Positions 33,003-45,382 are shown, counted from the stretch's first letter. The stretch: 64,000 nt of DNA from Coix lacryma-jobi var. lacryma-jobi (GCA_009763385.1 CM019827.1:116091204-116155203); one strand, 5' to 3'. Numbers and translations are program-made. Notes: a model not told the origin generated them from the letters alone.

Positions 33003-33440
33003 GAGGTCACACTAGACGAGACAATGCCTTGTGTTTTCTTCTGCTTTTGAGTGTGCAGGAGAACAGGAGCCTGGAGAGAGCTTTTCGGCTCATGGACCCG
33101 ATTCCACTTCTTCCACGTCTTGGGGTTCCGTTCGAGCAGCTCTCCAGCGAGCACTAGCAGCACCTGGGGGAGCGATAGCATCAGGCGAGGGGGAGACGAC
33201 TTCGGCAAGGCAGATGCCCCGAAGATTTCAGCAAGCTCAGGCGTCCCCTCGGGTATCACACCAGCAGGCGGTCATGCTCTTCATAAGGTACCTCCGACAC
33301 TCTTCTGAGTTCGGTTTTTGGTACTCTTCTTCCTTGACCTCTTTTTGCTGTGTGGTCATTTCGATGTGGATTTTGCTGGCTGTCGCTTGAGCGTTTCTTG
33401 GCTCCTCTCTTATGAGTTTGGTGTGTGTTTCCCTTTTTGT
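33003..33440 (+). pseudogene. Sirevirus E pol remnant: integrase tail fused to RNase H fragment
   Basis: Three small pieces of pol survive. The first (to about 33235) matches the integrase C-terminal linker: EVTLDETMPCV corresponds to EVTFDETMPCV of J. The second (about 33237-33390) encodes QASPRVSHQQAVMLFIRYLRHSSEFGFWY, the RT/RNase H junction, and a degraded SDADFAGC motif. The third is the very end (GVCFPF-like) near 33420. Two internal deletions therefore removed the integrase core, all of the RT palm and most of RNase H. No activity is possible. Confidence 0.8.
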
Positions 33441-34941
33441 TGGGAAAGCATTTTGCCTGTTGTATCTTAGTTGGTCTTCTCCGATACCCTTTTGTTTTGG
33501 GTTTTCCTTATAGGCTAGCTTTGCATGCATTTCATCATGTATATCTTGCATTTTAGAGCTTCATGTATAGAGCAATGAGAATGAGACTATGCTCTTTTTG
33601 GTATGCCCTGCTTATTCATGATGATGCTTGTAGCTTAGGCTCCTTTTGATCACTTGATACATGTTATGAGCTAAGCTATTTTTGCAAATGGTGAACTTGT
33701 TTAATCAACTATGAAACCTTTAATTTGTTCACCATTGAGATTGGCAACTAGCATGGGTAGGACGTGTTGAGATCACTTGTACTATCTTTTGTATGCTAGG
33801 TTGCTATGTCTCTTGCATTGAGTCTTTCACTTGCTTGGATTGCATATTTACCTTGTGCTTAAAATTTGATCCAAGTCTAAGTGAAATGAAAAGATCAAGA
33901 TGGGATTGCATGTGTCAGCACATCACGGTATCGAGACTGTTTCTCATTGCACATTTGAGTTAAACTTGAGCCGTGTAGTGTAAGACCGAAACCGGTGCTT
34001 TAAGCTTCTGATTGCTTTTCTTGCATAGGCTTAGCCCGGTTGAAAAGTTAGGCAATGACCATGCTTTCAACCTCTCGCAATCACATGCTTTTAATTTGAA
34101 CTTGTGTTAATACCGCTGCAAATTCCGATAAAATTTGAAAAATAACACAAGTCTATGCTTTACTCTATTGCATGATGATTGAACTTTGCTAGGGGTAGTT
34201 CACCTTTTATACTTGAGTTAGCACTTGGTTGATTTCCTGTCTATCCATGCTAAGTGCTATTTTAGTGGTGAACTCCTTTTCAAATGGCTTAAAACTGCTC
34301 ATGTGCTTAATTGTTCATATTTCGTATTCATTTGATCAGTTTGAGCCTTTGCTAGCATTTGTATTGGTTGCTAAAGTTTCAGGGCAGCACCCTTTTGAGC
34401 ATCTTTTCATTGTGATTGCTATACACTTGAAGCTGTTGCATTGTGCATATCATGCATTTTTAGCTTAGTGTACATACCCCCAGCTCCGATACACTTTGTG
34501 GTCACTTTCAGTGCTTTTCATAGCCCCCATATGCTTTTGGTTGATGACTTGTATTGTGTTTGTGTCAACTTTGTGAAAAATGTCAAAACCCCTCAGCATG
34601 TTCCCTTTTGTCAAGGGGGAGAAGCTGTTTGCAAGGGGGAGCTTGAGTGTTGGCACAAAGGGGAGAGTCATGCATTTTTGGGGAGAGCTTTGAGCTAGGG
34701 GGAGTTTAGCTCTTTTATGTTCTTCTTCACTCGGTTTAGCTCTTTTATGTGTCTCAATTGGTATCCATCTTTTGGTATGGAATGCAATTGATGTTATGAG
34801 CTTGGTTGCATAGCCTTAGTGTGTAGGCTTGCTTTCAGGGGGAGTCACTTTTGTCTTGCTGCTTCTCCGAGTGCTCCGAGTGATTGTGCTCCATTTAGTG
34901 TTGAGATTCTCTTGTGGTTTTTCTCAGTCGGTATCGAGCTT
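33441..34941 (+). other. Non-coding 3' region of Sirevirus E with PPT-like tracts
   Basis: It is T-rich and related to the post-pol regions of B, F and J (for example GCAATCACATGC and GGTGAACTACCCC-type blocks in inverse orientation). Several purine tracts of the form AAGGGGGAG or CAGGGGGAG occur at about 34612-34850, resembling the multiple PPTs described in Sireviruses. Confidence 0.65.
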
Positions 34942-35346
34942 GCTAGTTGTGTTGAGCCGTTTTAGCCTCTCTCTTGAGGGACTAGCAGTTTTTGCTTGGT
35001 ATTTTCGATTGGTATGGACCCTTCAGCTAGTTGCGTCGAGCCTATGTGCCTCTGTCTTGAGGAACTAGCTGTTTTCACCAATTCTTGGCTGTCTGTGATC
35101 AGTTTTGCGCTCTTATGCGTTGTTTCAGCCTCATTTGGTGTTGAGCCTTGAGCTAGTAGTGTTGAGCCTTTTCTGCCTCTTCTTGAGGACTAGCTCATTT
35201 TTGACTTGGTTGCGTCGAGCCGTTGCCCATGTCTTTGGGAATCAAGTCTTTTGCTCTATGTGATCGAGTTTTGCTCATTGTTGAGTTATTGCTCCGATCC
35301 CTTGCTTGGTTGCGTTGAGCCGTTGCCCATGTCTTTGGGGACCAAG
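34942..35346 (+). repeat. Array of five two-stem hairpin units before the PPT of E
   Basis: Units lie at 34942-34986, 35026-35069, 35151-35195, 35204-35247 and 35305-35346. Outer arms are GCTAGT/ACTAGC, GCTAGTT/AACTAGC, AGCTAGT/ACTAGCT, ACTTGGTT/AATCAAGT (one G-U in RNA) and CTTGGT/ACCAAG. Inner stems are CCTC/GAGG in the first three and CCCA/TGGG in the last two. Between them lies a conserved GTTGAGCC or GTCGAGCC. It is homologous in form and orientation to the arrays in B and F. Confidence 0.75.
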
Positions 35347-35900
35347 TTATGTCCATTTCAAATTGCCCCTTCTTTAGAATTTTCGGTCCTTCAATGGTCC
35401 TTCAATTGGTATGACATTTGAATGGATAATCTTCTCATTACAAGTGACTTTGTTTTTGCCCTCCGATGGCTTTTGATCACTTGAATGAGATTTTTGGTTG
35501 TGGTATCTCAAACCATCTCTTGTGCCTAGTTTTTGTCAATTCAATCATCAAGGGGGAGAAAGAGAAAGAGAAGGAAAAAAGGGGGAGAAACTGACCCAAA
35601 ACCAAGTGGATAAGTACCTTGGTCTCTCTTTTGTGATGATTGTTTGACAATTTTATTTGAGATTGGTTTTCGAGTGCCTTTTTGGGATTCATGAAACTCT
35701 TGTTTATCTTGACTTTTCGGTTGTGTGGAGGCTTTGCCCGCTTTTCCCGTTTCTTTCGGGACCGAGAGCTTTTATTTGGAGTTTTCATGATCCTTCCTCA
35801 TCTCAAGTAGCCTTGTGTTCGCTTTTGTTTGGCTTTTGGGCACTTGGATGAGGCTTGCCTTCAAACTCTTCCTTTGTGGTTTATTTTTAGTCAATGCATT
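35347..35900 (+). other. Remaining 3' leader to the PPT of Sirevirus E
   Basis: There is no ORF of note. Another purine tract, TCAAGGGGGAGAAAG, lies at about 35549-35563, an extra PPT-like motif ahead of the real one. Confidence 0.6.
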
Positions 35901-35915
35901 CATCAAGGGGGAGAT
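35901..35915 (+). other. Polypurine tract of Sirevirus E
   Basis: CATCAAGGGGGAGAT abuts the 3' LTR. Confidence 0.85.
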
Positions 35916-36409
35916 TGAGAACATATATGATGAATGATTGACTTTGATGAGGAAGGTTTGAGGCTTTTACCCGGTTGAGTCTATATCTAGCTATGCGCTT
36001 AATGAGTATGACTAACCGGTGGCGTTGAGTTGTGTGGTGTTTCTGTGTTGGTGTGCGTGTGCGACATGTGTCTCTTGGCTGTGTTGATGTGCAGGTGTGG
36101 AGCTCGGATACAGTGGTCTATGGCGAGGTGAAGGTCTGAAGGACCGAGAAGCAACCAGAAAGCGACCAGAGGGGGGGGGGTGAATGGGAGCTTCAAAATT
36201 TCCTTTCGGAAACTAGTAGCCACTGTCCCAAAATCAACCCTAAGAGACAAACCCTAGAGCTTGCTAATGTCCACGACCCTAGATGTAGGGTGGATGCTTC
36301 CAAGAAGCACAGCGGGACACTACACAACTCTAGAAAGCCTACGCAAAAGACGGAAACCGAATCCGTCAACGAACGGGCGAACCGCGAATGAAAACGCGCA
36401 AAACAAACT

Positions 36410-36705
36410 CGACCGGACTCTGGCCAGCGTCCGGTCAGCAGGGACCGGACGCGTCCGGTCACCAAAATCCCACTCGGGAACCTATCTGGAACTGACCAGA
36501 CTCTGGGAGAGAGAGCGTCCGGTGGGTTCCCCTGCGTCCGGTCACAAGTGCCAAACCCTGATGAACAGGACTACTGTCGAGTCCGGTCACACAAGGAAGC
36601 TAGCGTCCGGTCAGGAGCAAAATGAACACGTTGAACGTTCAACGACCGGACGCACGGAGTCAGCGTCCGGTCACCCCGAGCCCAGCGTCCGGTCACCCCG
36701 CGATT
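36410..36705. repeat. GCGTCCGGTC repeat cluster in F 3' LTR
   Basis: About ten GCGTCCGGTC/GACCGGACGC half-sites occupy the place where B and E have CGGACTGTCCG. The 5' LTR has the same cluster at about 53918-54205. Confidence 0.8.
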
Positions 36706-37471
36706 GCACTGTTCGTCCACTGATTCGACTCTAACTCATCTAAGATGAATCCTCTAGGGTTCAAACTTGGTGAGAAGAGTCAAAAGGAGTATAGTGAGCT
36801 ATCCCTAAGAGATCATGGCTCGAACCTATCTCCAAATCGATGAATCGAAGAATTTCGGGGGAAGGGAGAAAACTTGACCCAAAATGAAAAATCGATCGAT
36901 CTCCTAGACCGTGAGGTTAGAGGTTAATTCCTTCGGTGGAAAGAAGTGCCTCACGATCTAGAACAACTTGGTTCAAACGGATTCGCAAAAGATGAACCGA
37001 GCAAGGAGATCAAACGACGGGAAAATCGTGGAGAAAAAGGGTTCTGCGAAGAACACAACCAAAACGCGAATCGACACCACGATCTTGCAGCCGAAGCGCA
37101 AACACACGCTACGACAAGGAGGTTACGGCCTCCTTTCCTCAAAATCAACAATACACAGAGGTGAGTCTCTCTGCGGATCTCAGCAAGCTACAACAGGGGA
37201 TGGGAGAGCAGGAAACCCTAAGTGCGAAAGAGCAAATGACTGAGATACTTGGGAGGAGGGTGTCTCCCGACTACTTATCCTAATTCTAACCTAAGTCTAA
37301 TTCCTACTCTACCCTTCTCTATTCTAATTACAGAGCGAACCAGCTAAACCCTAGGGTTATTCTGGACCAACTCGAGTGGTAGGTGTATCCGACAGCCACG
37401 CCCGCTCGACTCGAAGCGTTGCCTCGACGCAACCTCCAGATCGCCGCCACGTGCCGCCCTCGCTCTGCACC

Positions 37472-40400
37472 TGTAACACCCCTGGTGTTTAAACTGTAAT
37501 TAACTTGACATATCATCATTAGCATCATCTTGATCATGATCTCATGTGTTTGCATTTGCTAAGTGTATCATTTTATGTGAAGTACCTCTATTGCAAAAAC
37601 CCTAAATAGCCCACTTCTCTCTACTAGGGCAAATTGGTAATTTCACCTCTGTGACTAGCTTAGTATAATTCTTGTTCCTTTGGTGTCTTGAAGTTTTGTT
37701 GTGTTGACCAAAGTTCAAAAACAAAAATCAGATTTCAAATACTCTTTGCAAAACCCTGATTTCCAAACCTTGGATTTTATCCCTCTTTTTGTGATTCAAA
37801 ATTATTCAAAATTTGGGGTTGGTCCAAAAAGCAAAGTTGTAGATCTGGTCAAGAGAAACAACTTTGGTATTTACAAATTTTCAAGTCACAATACAAAACT
37901 TTGAGTTATTTCAAATTCATTCAAACTCCAACTTTGGTCCCCTTTTTGGTTTTCAAAATTAGTTTGAAAACTAATGAGTTTCAGAAGAAGTGTATAATAG
38001 AAAAGTTGTAGGTTTTGATAAAAGGAACAACTTTCATATTTACAGATTTTCAAGTTTCAATATAAAATCAAAAGTAATTTTGAATTGATTCAAATTCCAA
38101 AAGTGTCCCCTTTTCTGTTTTCAAATGCAGTTCAAAAACTATTTGGATTTGAAAAATGTTCATATTGACAAAGTTGTAGATCTCTTTTTTCTGAACAACT
38201 TTGGTGTTTTGAGTTTTTCCTGTGCAGTTCAATTTTTGAGAGTAATTTGCAAAATACAGAAAGTCAAACCCTACCCTAGCTACTGTTCTTCTTCTCCGGT
38301 AGGGGGGGGGGGGACCCGGCCATGGCCGCTCGCCGGCGCCGCGTGCGCCGCGCGTCTGGCTGCTGCACGCCAGCCCCCGACCTGTCGCCTGCAGCCGCGA
38401 CAGCACGCCGCACCCGCACGCGCAAGCACTGACCCTCGCGACCGTCCCCCACTGCTCCCCGACAGCGCCGCCGCGTGGCCGTCGCCGGCGAGTGCACACC
38501 CGGCCCCTGCACGCACGCCTGTCCTTCTACCCGAGCGCAATCGAGCGCGCATGCCTCCGCGAATCTCGTCCGCACCTCCTCTCGGTCTTTACCGGTCCCT
38601 AGCCGCGGCTATAAAAGGCTCGCCGGTGAGCCGAAGCTCTCACCGTCTCCGCCACCGTGGCCAGAGCTAGCCAGAGCCTCCGCTCTTCTCCCAGCTAGCT
38701 CGAAAGCTCCGCCAAGTTCTCGTGAAGCTTTCCCACCCCTCAATTTTACCTCTACCATCCCCAATCGCCCGGCGTAACCCCGACTTCCCCAACGCCGGCG
38801 AAGCGCCGTTGAGCTCGGGTTCGAGAAATTCTCTCTCCCCGGCCATGATCATCCTTCCCCGACCTCTGTTTCTTCTTCCTCGCATCCTTGCGATTCTAAA
38901 CATGCCTTGGTGATCTCGTATGGTGCTCAGGATCGCCGGAACGCCGTCGCGACGCGGTTCTGCCCGCCGACGACCCCCGCTCCGTCGACCTCCTAGCTCC
39001 GGTCATCCCCTCGCCTCGCCACCGCGCGTCATCGCCTGCCGGTGAGCTCCTGAACCTCTCCATGCCCTTGGTTTCGGCCGTGAGCCCCTGCCGTGGCCGG
39101 AACACCATCTCGCCGCCGTCGGGTGACCGCCGGCGGGAGGAAGACGAAGCACAGTGCCGTTTTTCTTTTTCTTCATACATGTGAATAGTGTTCAGATTTC
39201 ATCTTTTTGTGTGATTTTCTGTAGACATCCATAAATTCTGAAATTTCTGTGGTAGACTCTTTATGCTCTGTAGTATTTTATAAAAATATGAAACTTGAGT
39301 TTTGTGCAAAAATTTGAAAATGAAAAATTCCCCTTTTAATTGAAAAATGAAGGCTTTGGTATTTTTGGAGAGTGTTCTATAGCTCCAAAAATCTTGAGAT
39401 AAAATTTGCAAGCTAGTTATGTCATGATGAGTCTCTGGTAAAATTTTGAAGGCATTTGGAGCAAGTTGATTTTTGAGCTTTATTTTAATTAAAGAATAGT
39501 GCCTTTTGTTAATTAAATGTCTAGATTTAATTGAGCACCTTAATGACCTCCAAAAATTATGAAATTTGTTTTGCCATATACTTGTACCATAATGAACTTA
39601 TGAGATTATTTTGGTAATTTTTGGAGCACCTTCATAAAATGACCTTTTTAGATAATTAAGAAAAATAGAAAAGTCATTAGGGTTAAGTGTTGTATGTCTT
39701 ATGATGTGACTTTTGGGATTGATTGATGTTCATAGACCCCTACCCCTTTGGTCTATGATGTTTGTGGTGTCTTGCTATGTCCATGCTTAGGTTTAGTGAA
39801 GGTTGTCTAGAAAGGTTGACTAATGTTGCATAAAATGATGAGTCATTTCATGTCCTTTGTTAAAAACCACTTACTCTCTAAAAGTTATACCCTAGTTGTG
39901 TCCTTTGCACTTTGTTCATGCTAGCATACTCATGTGCATGCATCATTGCATTCGTATAGTCACCGAAGGAGGAGTCAAGGTCGAGACCGCCGCCAACGAA
40001 CCAACTCCCGAGGCGATCCCGGACTCTGACCTCTGCACCTCCATTCCCGAGTCTGCCGTCTTCGCTCTTCAAGGCAAGCCCCGGTGCATCCAACCTCTTC
40101 CTTGGATTTATAAAATGTTTTCCTTAATGCTTTTGAGTAAATTACTGCATTAAGTTTATAGGAGTTGAGTGCTATCCTAATTGGTGCATTGTCCACCTTG
40201 ACCACTGATATACCCGATACCTGCTTTTCAAAAGTATTTGCAAAATGCTTAGCAATGCTATACAATAGATTTGCAATAAAAATGCCAATTTCAAAAGTGT
40301 GATCACTTTAAAGAACTTGATGGGAATTTTGGCTTCACTTCCCGACTATTGGCTAGGTAACTGGCCGTGCCTAGTCAATAGCGAGAAGAGGTTGTCCGCG

Positions 40401-41546
40401 CGTACGGTGCCGTCATGTTGTAGTCCGGGACTCAACAGTTGACACCGACCGGGACAGGGTTGAAAAACTGACAGGACTATTACGCTTGGGTGAGATATGA
40501 CCAAGGTGTAGTTCCTGGCTGGAAAATAGGGACCATCCGTATGGGGGCCTGCTGGTCAAGACTTGTAACTATTCACATACTACGGAAAGCTCTGGCTCCG
40601 AGAAATCCTTGATTGAGGCCGACAACCGCGCACTGGGAGTGGAGAGATGGCGGAAGTAGCATGTACCCACGTGGGTTAGAGGCCCGGATTGGAGTGGTGT
40701 ACTGTACTTCCGGGTGGCGTAGGACCGGTCTAATCTTGGAGGAATCGTGGTAGACGAGTTGGCATATGCAAGCTTGGGTGCTACATATGCAGTGTGGATA
40801 GGGATCCTCAGCTGAGTATTATTTATCCGGATTAACGTTGCTCCTCGGTTATGGAGACTTGGTCCACTGACTGTCAACGGAGAGTGGTTCTCAACTAGGA
40901 ATGTTTTGAAATATAAAATGAATCATGAATGATGAAGAATTGAGGAATACTGAATCTTTCAAAATAAAATAAGATTTACAAAATGCTTTTCTGCAAAATA
41001 CTTGATCTTGCTTAAAGCCTTACCTTGACTACCCTAAGCCTTCATTCCTGAGTCTTCTCCCTTTTTCTTTAGTCGGTTAAATCTTGTTGAGTACCTTTGT
41101 ACTCAGGGTTTTATTACCCATGTTGCAGGTATGGCAGATCCCTCAGTATGCCTTGGACCCTGCTGTGTGACTGTTGTTCAAGAGGAGGCCGATGAGGCCG
41201 ATGAGTGATTATTCACCCTCGGGCTGGGTGATGTATCTTTAAGTTGTTGTCGTATGCTACTCTGCCAACTCTATCTATTTGAACTATGGTCCGTAATAAC
41301 TTCATTTAAATTTTATGATGGAACCCTGGTTGTAAAACTATTGTCATCTAAGTCTTCCGCTATTTACTCCGATGTTACTTGTCAAAATGTTAAAGAGATT
41401 GTAACTGAATTGTGAGATGATCCTGCGGACAACGGGCACTGATGTAGCCCAGTAGCGGAATAGGTCTTAGTCTCTTGGCTGTACGGATCGACTGTCAGTG
41501 GTTGACGGTGGTCAGTGGGCCATGGGATTAGGGCCGTTACGTTACA
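37472..41546 (+). mobile_element. Element G: solo LTR (4075 bp) of Del/Tekay-like gypsy family
   Basis: It begins TGTAACACCCC, ends CGTTACA and is flanked by GCACC (37467-37471 and 41547-41551). It has no PBS, PPT or pol sequence. It has a GC-rich promoter-like zone (about 38290-39170) with a TATA box, and a 3' end that resembles long LTRs of Del/Tekay chromoviruses. The simplest reading is LTR-LTR recombination leaving one LTR. A related LTR, H, lies 0.8 kb away in the opposite orientation. The family call is by recall of LTR style, so it is tentative. Confidence 0.75.
38609..38618 (+). promoter_or_regulatory. TATA box of solo LTR G
   Basis: GCGGCTATAAAAGGCTCG is a close match to the plant TATA consensus inside a GC-rich zone. 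It could act as a promoter reading rightward into F 3' LTR sequence. Confidence 0.55.
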
Positions 41547-41551
41547 GCACC

Positions 41552-41774
41552 CCCGGTTTTGTGGCCCAAACCGGGAAACCAGCCTTTCCAGCCAACCCCC
41601 GGTTTTGAGGCCCAAACCGGGAAACCAACCCATCAGCGTCTGAGTTTTGAGGCCAAACTCAGCAAACCCTCAGAGCCCAGGTTTTGAGGCCCAAACCTGG
41701 AAACCGTCCTCAGCCCGAGTTTTGTGGCCAAACTCGGAAACCGTCCACGCCCAGGTTTTGAGGCCCAAACCTGG
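41552..41774 (-). repeat. LTR hairpin array in F 3' LTR (6 units)
   Basis: Arms are CCCGGTTT (twice), CTGAGTTT, CCAGGTTT, CCGAGTTT and CCAGGTTT, all perfectly paired, with loops based on TGWGGCC. It has two units more than B. Confidence 0.8.
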
Positions 41775-42218
41775 AAACCGTCCATCCGATGGTTTTTCCC
41801 TGGCTCTACCACCAAACCGAAGCTGTAGAGGGGATGCACCACCCGTGCACCCCATCCACCGACACGTGTCCCCAGGTCCTCGACCCGAGCAACACCGTGC
41901 CCCGCAAGCCTTCGCTCGTCGCTGTCCCAGGCTGTCAGCCACCACAGCTGATCCTCAGGCACTCTGGTCCCTCAGTCCAAGCCTCACGTCCACCCTTCAC
42001 CGCTCGATCCATCGGCATGGCACGTCCGCCCCACGGCACGCCCATCCTTCATCGCACCCGGTCCGTCAGCACGGCACGTCTCAACTTGACCTTCACCTTG
42101 CCCTCGATCACTGTATCCGTGCTTGACACCTGCACAACACAAGCCAAAGAACATGCGCATCATACCAGTTGACAATCACTCATCACTCAGAGACCCGGCA
42201 TACACCCATGTATCCGCA

Positions 42219-42233
42219 ATCTCCCCCTTGATG
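42219..42233 (-). other. Polypurine tract of Sirevirus F
   Basis: In element sense CATCAAGGGGGAGAT, identical to the PPTs of B and E, abuts the 3' LTR. Confidence 0.85.
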
Positions 42234-44309
42234 AGTGCATTGTCAACTACCAACCCAAATCATAGTAGAAAGAGAAGAAGGAGGAAGGAGAAGAGAGAAC
42301 TCGACCAAGTGACCCAAAAGCATAGCAAAGCCGAAGAAGGTCAATGTGGCAGAACCTCCTGAATTAAGTGGCCCACATGCACCCATCATTTTCATAAAGA
42401 CCTTTGATCGGCGTGCACGAGTTCCAAATGAATCAAGAGGTCTGTCGGGTGTCCTCGGGAAACCCGAATCATCCATGTTATATTCTTTCCAGGAAAATCC
42501 CTTATCGAGCATCACAGTATTACAACAGTTTTATAGATAAGATAAATCAGAGTAAAATCGGAAAGATTATAATACATAAATTAAAACTTATGTTTAAAAG
42601 TTTACATCACCAAAGTACTTATTACATAACTTGTTCGAAACTTTATATTACATATATCACACAAAAGTTGTTACTTGCCCAAGGTCAAACATCAGAATCG
42701 TTATCACTCTCCTCTACAAGAGTGAAGTAGCACTGTCCATCAAAAGGTGGGTCCATGTACTCACCTGCAACAAGGGTTAACAAACCCTGAGTACAAAAGT
42801 ACTCAACAAGACTTAACCGACTAGAAAAGAGGAGAAGACTCAGGAATGAGAGGCTTAGGAAGTCAAGGTAAGGCTTAAGCAAGATCAAGTATTTTGCAGA
42901 AAAAGCATTTTTGTAAATCTTGTTTTATTTTGGAAAGATTCAAGTATTTCTCAATTCTTCATTGTTCACGATTCATTTTACCTTGCAAAAACATACCTAG
43001 TTGAGAACCACTCTCCGTTGACAGTCAGTGACCAAGTCTCCATAACCGAGGAGCAACGTTAATCCGGATAAATAATACTCAGCTGAGGATCCCTATCCAC
43101 ACTGCATATGTAGCACCCAAGCTTGCATATGCCAACTCGTCTACCACGATTCCTCCAATATTGGACCCGGTCCTACGCCACCCGGAAGTACAGTACACCA
43201 CTCATATCCAGGTACGACGACCACGTGGGTACAAGCTACTTCCGCCATCTTTCCACTCCCAGTGCGCGGTTGTCGGTCCCAATAAAGGATTCCTCGGAGC
43301 TTGAGCTTTCCGAAGTATGTGAATAGTTACAAGTCTTAGCCAGCAGGCCCCCATACGGATGGTCCCTAATTTTTCCGCCAGGAACCGTACCTTGGTTATA
43401 TCTCACCCAAGCGTAACAGTCCTGTCAGTTTTTCAACCCTGTCCCGGTCGGTGTCAACTGTTGAGTCCCGGACTACAACATGACGGCACCGTACGCTAGG
43501 ACAACCTCTCCTTGCCGTGGACTAGGTACGGATCAGATACTTAGCCAACAGTCGGGAGTAAAGCCAAATTCCCATAAATATTCTTTAAGTGAACACACTT
43601 TTGAAATTGGCATTTTATTGCAAATCTATTGTATGGCGTGGCTAAGCATTTTTGCAAATAGTTTTTAAACAAGGCAGGTGGATCTTTAGGTGGAGGTAAA
43701 CAGTGCAAGTAGTAGGCCATCACACAACTCCTATAACCTAATGCAGTAGTTTTAACTCAAAAACATTTTAATAAAACCTTTATAAAAACAAGGAAGGGTT
43801 AAATGCACCGGGGCTTGCCTTGAGGATCAGCGAAGTCCGGAGATTCTGGAAAACGAGAAGGGTCTACACCCTCAGGAGAAATCCACTGAGAGTTAGGGCC
43901 TTCCGAAGCGAGATCTACACGTAGAAGTGCATATGCATGATTAATGAGATGCTTATGACATAAAAAGACAAGGTATATGTTGTTGAATAAAAACAACCAA
44001 ACTTAACTTATCTAGAGTACAACTTTTCATCGTGGTAAAGTTGCATTTATTAACTAAAGTACAGATTTACTTGTCATATCAAAAGTACTCAAAACACAAG
44101 TTTTATAATTTTTATATTAGCACAAACATGCTATCATTAATCATGTCAAAAATTCATAATTAACAGAGCTACAGATTAATTATAGCAAAAAGAACAAACT
44201 AAGTTACTATGCAGAAAAACTAGAAAAAGAAAAACTTTATTCTAGCCCAAACGGGGCTTTCGGCCCAGTTCAGCTTGACCCAGCCTGGCGCGAGCGCCCG
44301 ACGGTGGGT

Positions 44310-44645
44310 GCGTGTTCGTTCGCTCGAGGCCCGGCTCCAGCGAGACAGTGCCCGAGGGTCCGCTCGAGGCCTAGCTCGATCGAGACGATAAAAACAAACG
44401 TCCGTCCGAGGCCTGACTCAGGGCTCGGCGAGACGGAAAACAATCGCCCATCCGAGACCTGGCTCGAGGCTCGGGCGAGACGGAAAACGCTCGTCCGTCC
44501 GAGGCCTAGCTCGGGCGGCACGGTGAATGCGTTTGCCCGAGGCTTGGCTCGAGCGAAGCGGAGGGTGCGCCTGCTCAAGGCATAGCTCGAGACGGTGAGC
44601 ACGTGTTCATATGTCCGCTCGAGACCTGGCTCGAGCGAGACGGTG
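44310..44645. repeat. Degenerate tandem repeat in solo LTR H
   Basis: About seven imperfect units of 45-60 bp share the core CCGAGGCCTRGCTCG followed by GCGAGACGG. Many cores are nearly palindromic. Confidence 0.65.
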
Positions 44646-45374
44646 TGTCCTGACAGCTTTGCAGAAAAGTCCTTCGGCTTACGCTAAAACAACCCGCAGT
44701 CCAGAGCGCTATTCACCTGAGTCTGCGACTTTACAACTAACACCCTGCAAAAACCTGTCTTTACAAACACCAGGTCCCCGACCATGGCCAGTGCGCACGG
44801 CGGCGAACCGAGCGCCGACGGGCCTTACGCCGGCCGACTCCGGTCAGAAGAGACCTAACTAACGCGCGCATCGACTCCGGCGGAGCAACCGCAGTCGATG
44901 GTGTTACAAAACCTAAACGCTACCACCCCATAGATGTCTGTCCAGCCGTGGCGGCGGACTGGATCTTGGCGGGGTTCTCCGACGAACCTACGTCGGTAGC
45001 GAGGGAACGGAGAGGATGGGAAACCCTATTAGCTCACCCTGATTCCGATGCTCTAGCTGGTTGGAGCGGAGTAGAAGCGGATGTAGGAGATCCACGGCAC
45101 AGAGAGCTTCGGCGACAACTCCGGCGAAGAGGCGCTGGTTCCGGCGAGTCCTGGGCATCACACATGGAACCAGTGAGCCGATGATGTTTCTGGGATCAAG
45201 ATGAAACACCAACGCAAGGCAAAGAGGGTAGCGAAGTGCCGAGTGGATCGGACCACTGCACGATTGAGCTCGGCGGAGCTTTTTCCAAAGGCGGACGGAA
45301 GAACGTTGATTACTTGCTCTCTGAGTGATTAGAGTTTGAGCGAAAGGGTTCTGGAGATGCGCAAGGACGCAGGG

Positions 45375-45382
45375 TATTTATA
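45375..45382 (-). promoter_or_regulatory. TATA box of solo LTR H
   Basis: In minus sense GCGGGTATAAATACCC is a good TATA match about 0.85 kb from the LTR start, comparable to the position of the TATA box in G. Confidence 0.55.

Larger units (their letters stand above)
36137..42218 (-). repeat. 3' LTR of Sirevirus F, split by solo LTR G
   Basis: The parts are 36137-37471 and 41552-42218. The left part carries GCGTCCGGTC-type palindromic repeats at about 36410-36705, including the perfect 18-bp palindrome GACCGGACGCGTCCGGTC at 36443-36460. The right part carries six LTR hairpins. Confidence 0.92.

Noticed and set aside
37472..41546. Host promoter/CpG-rich gene start at the GC-rich zone near 38300-39170
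   Set aside because: The zone lies inside a unit with TG...CA ends and a GCACC duplication, and its ORFs have no recognisable domains.
44270..44602. Ala/Arg-rich ORFs over the GAGGCC repeats in H
   Set aside because: They are frames created by a GC-rich tandem repeat, not conserved in G.
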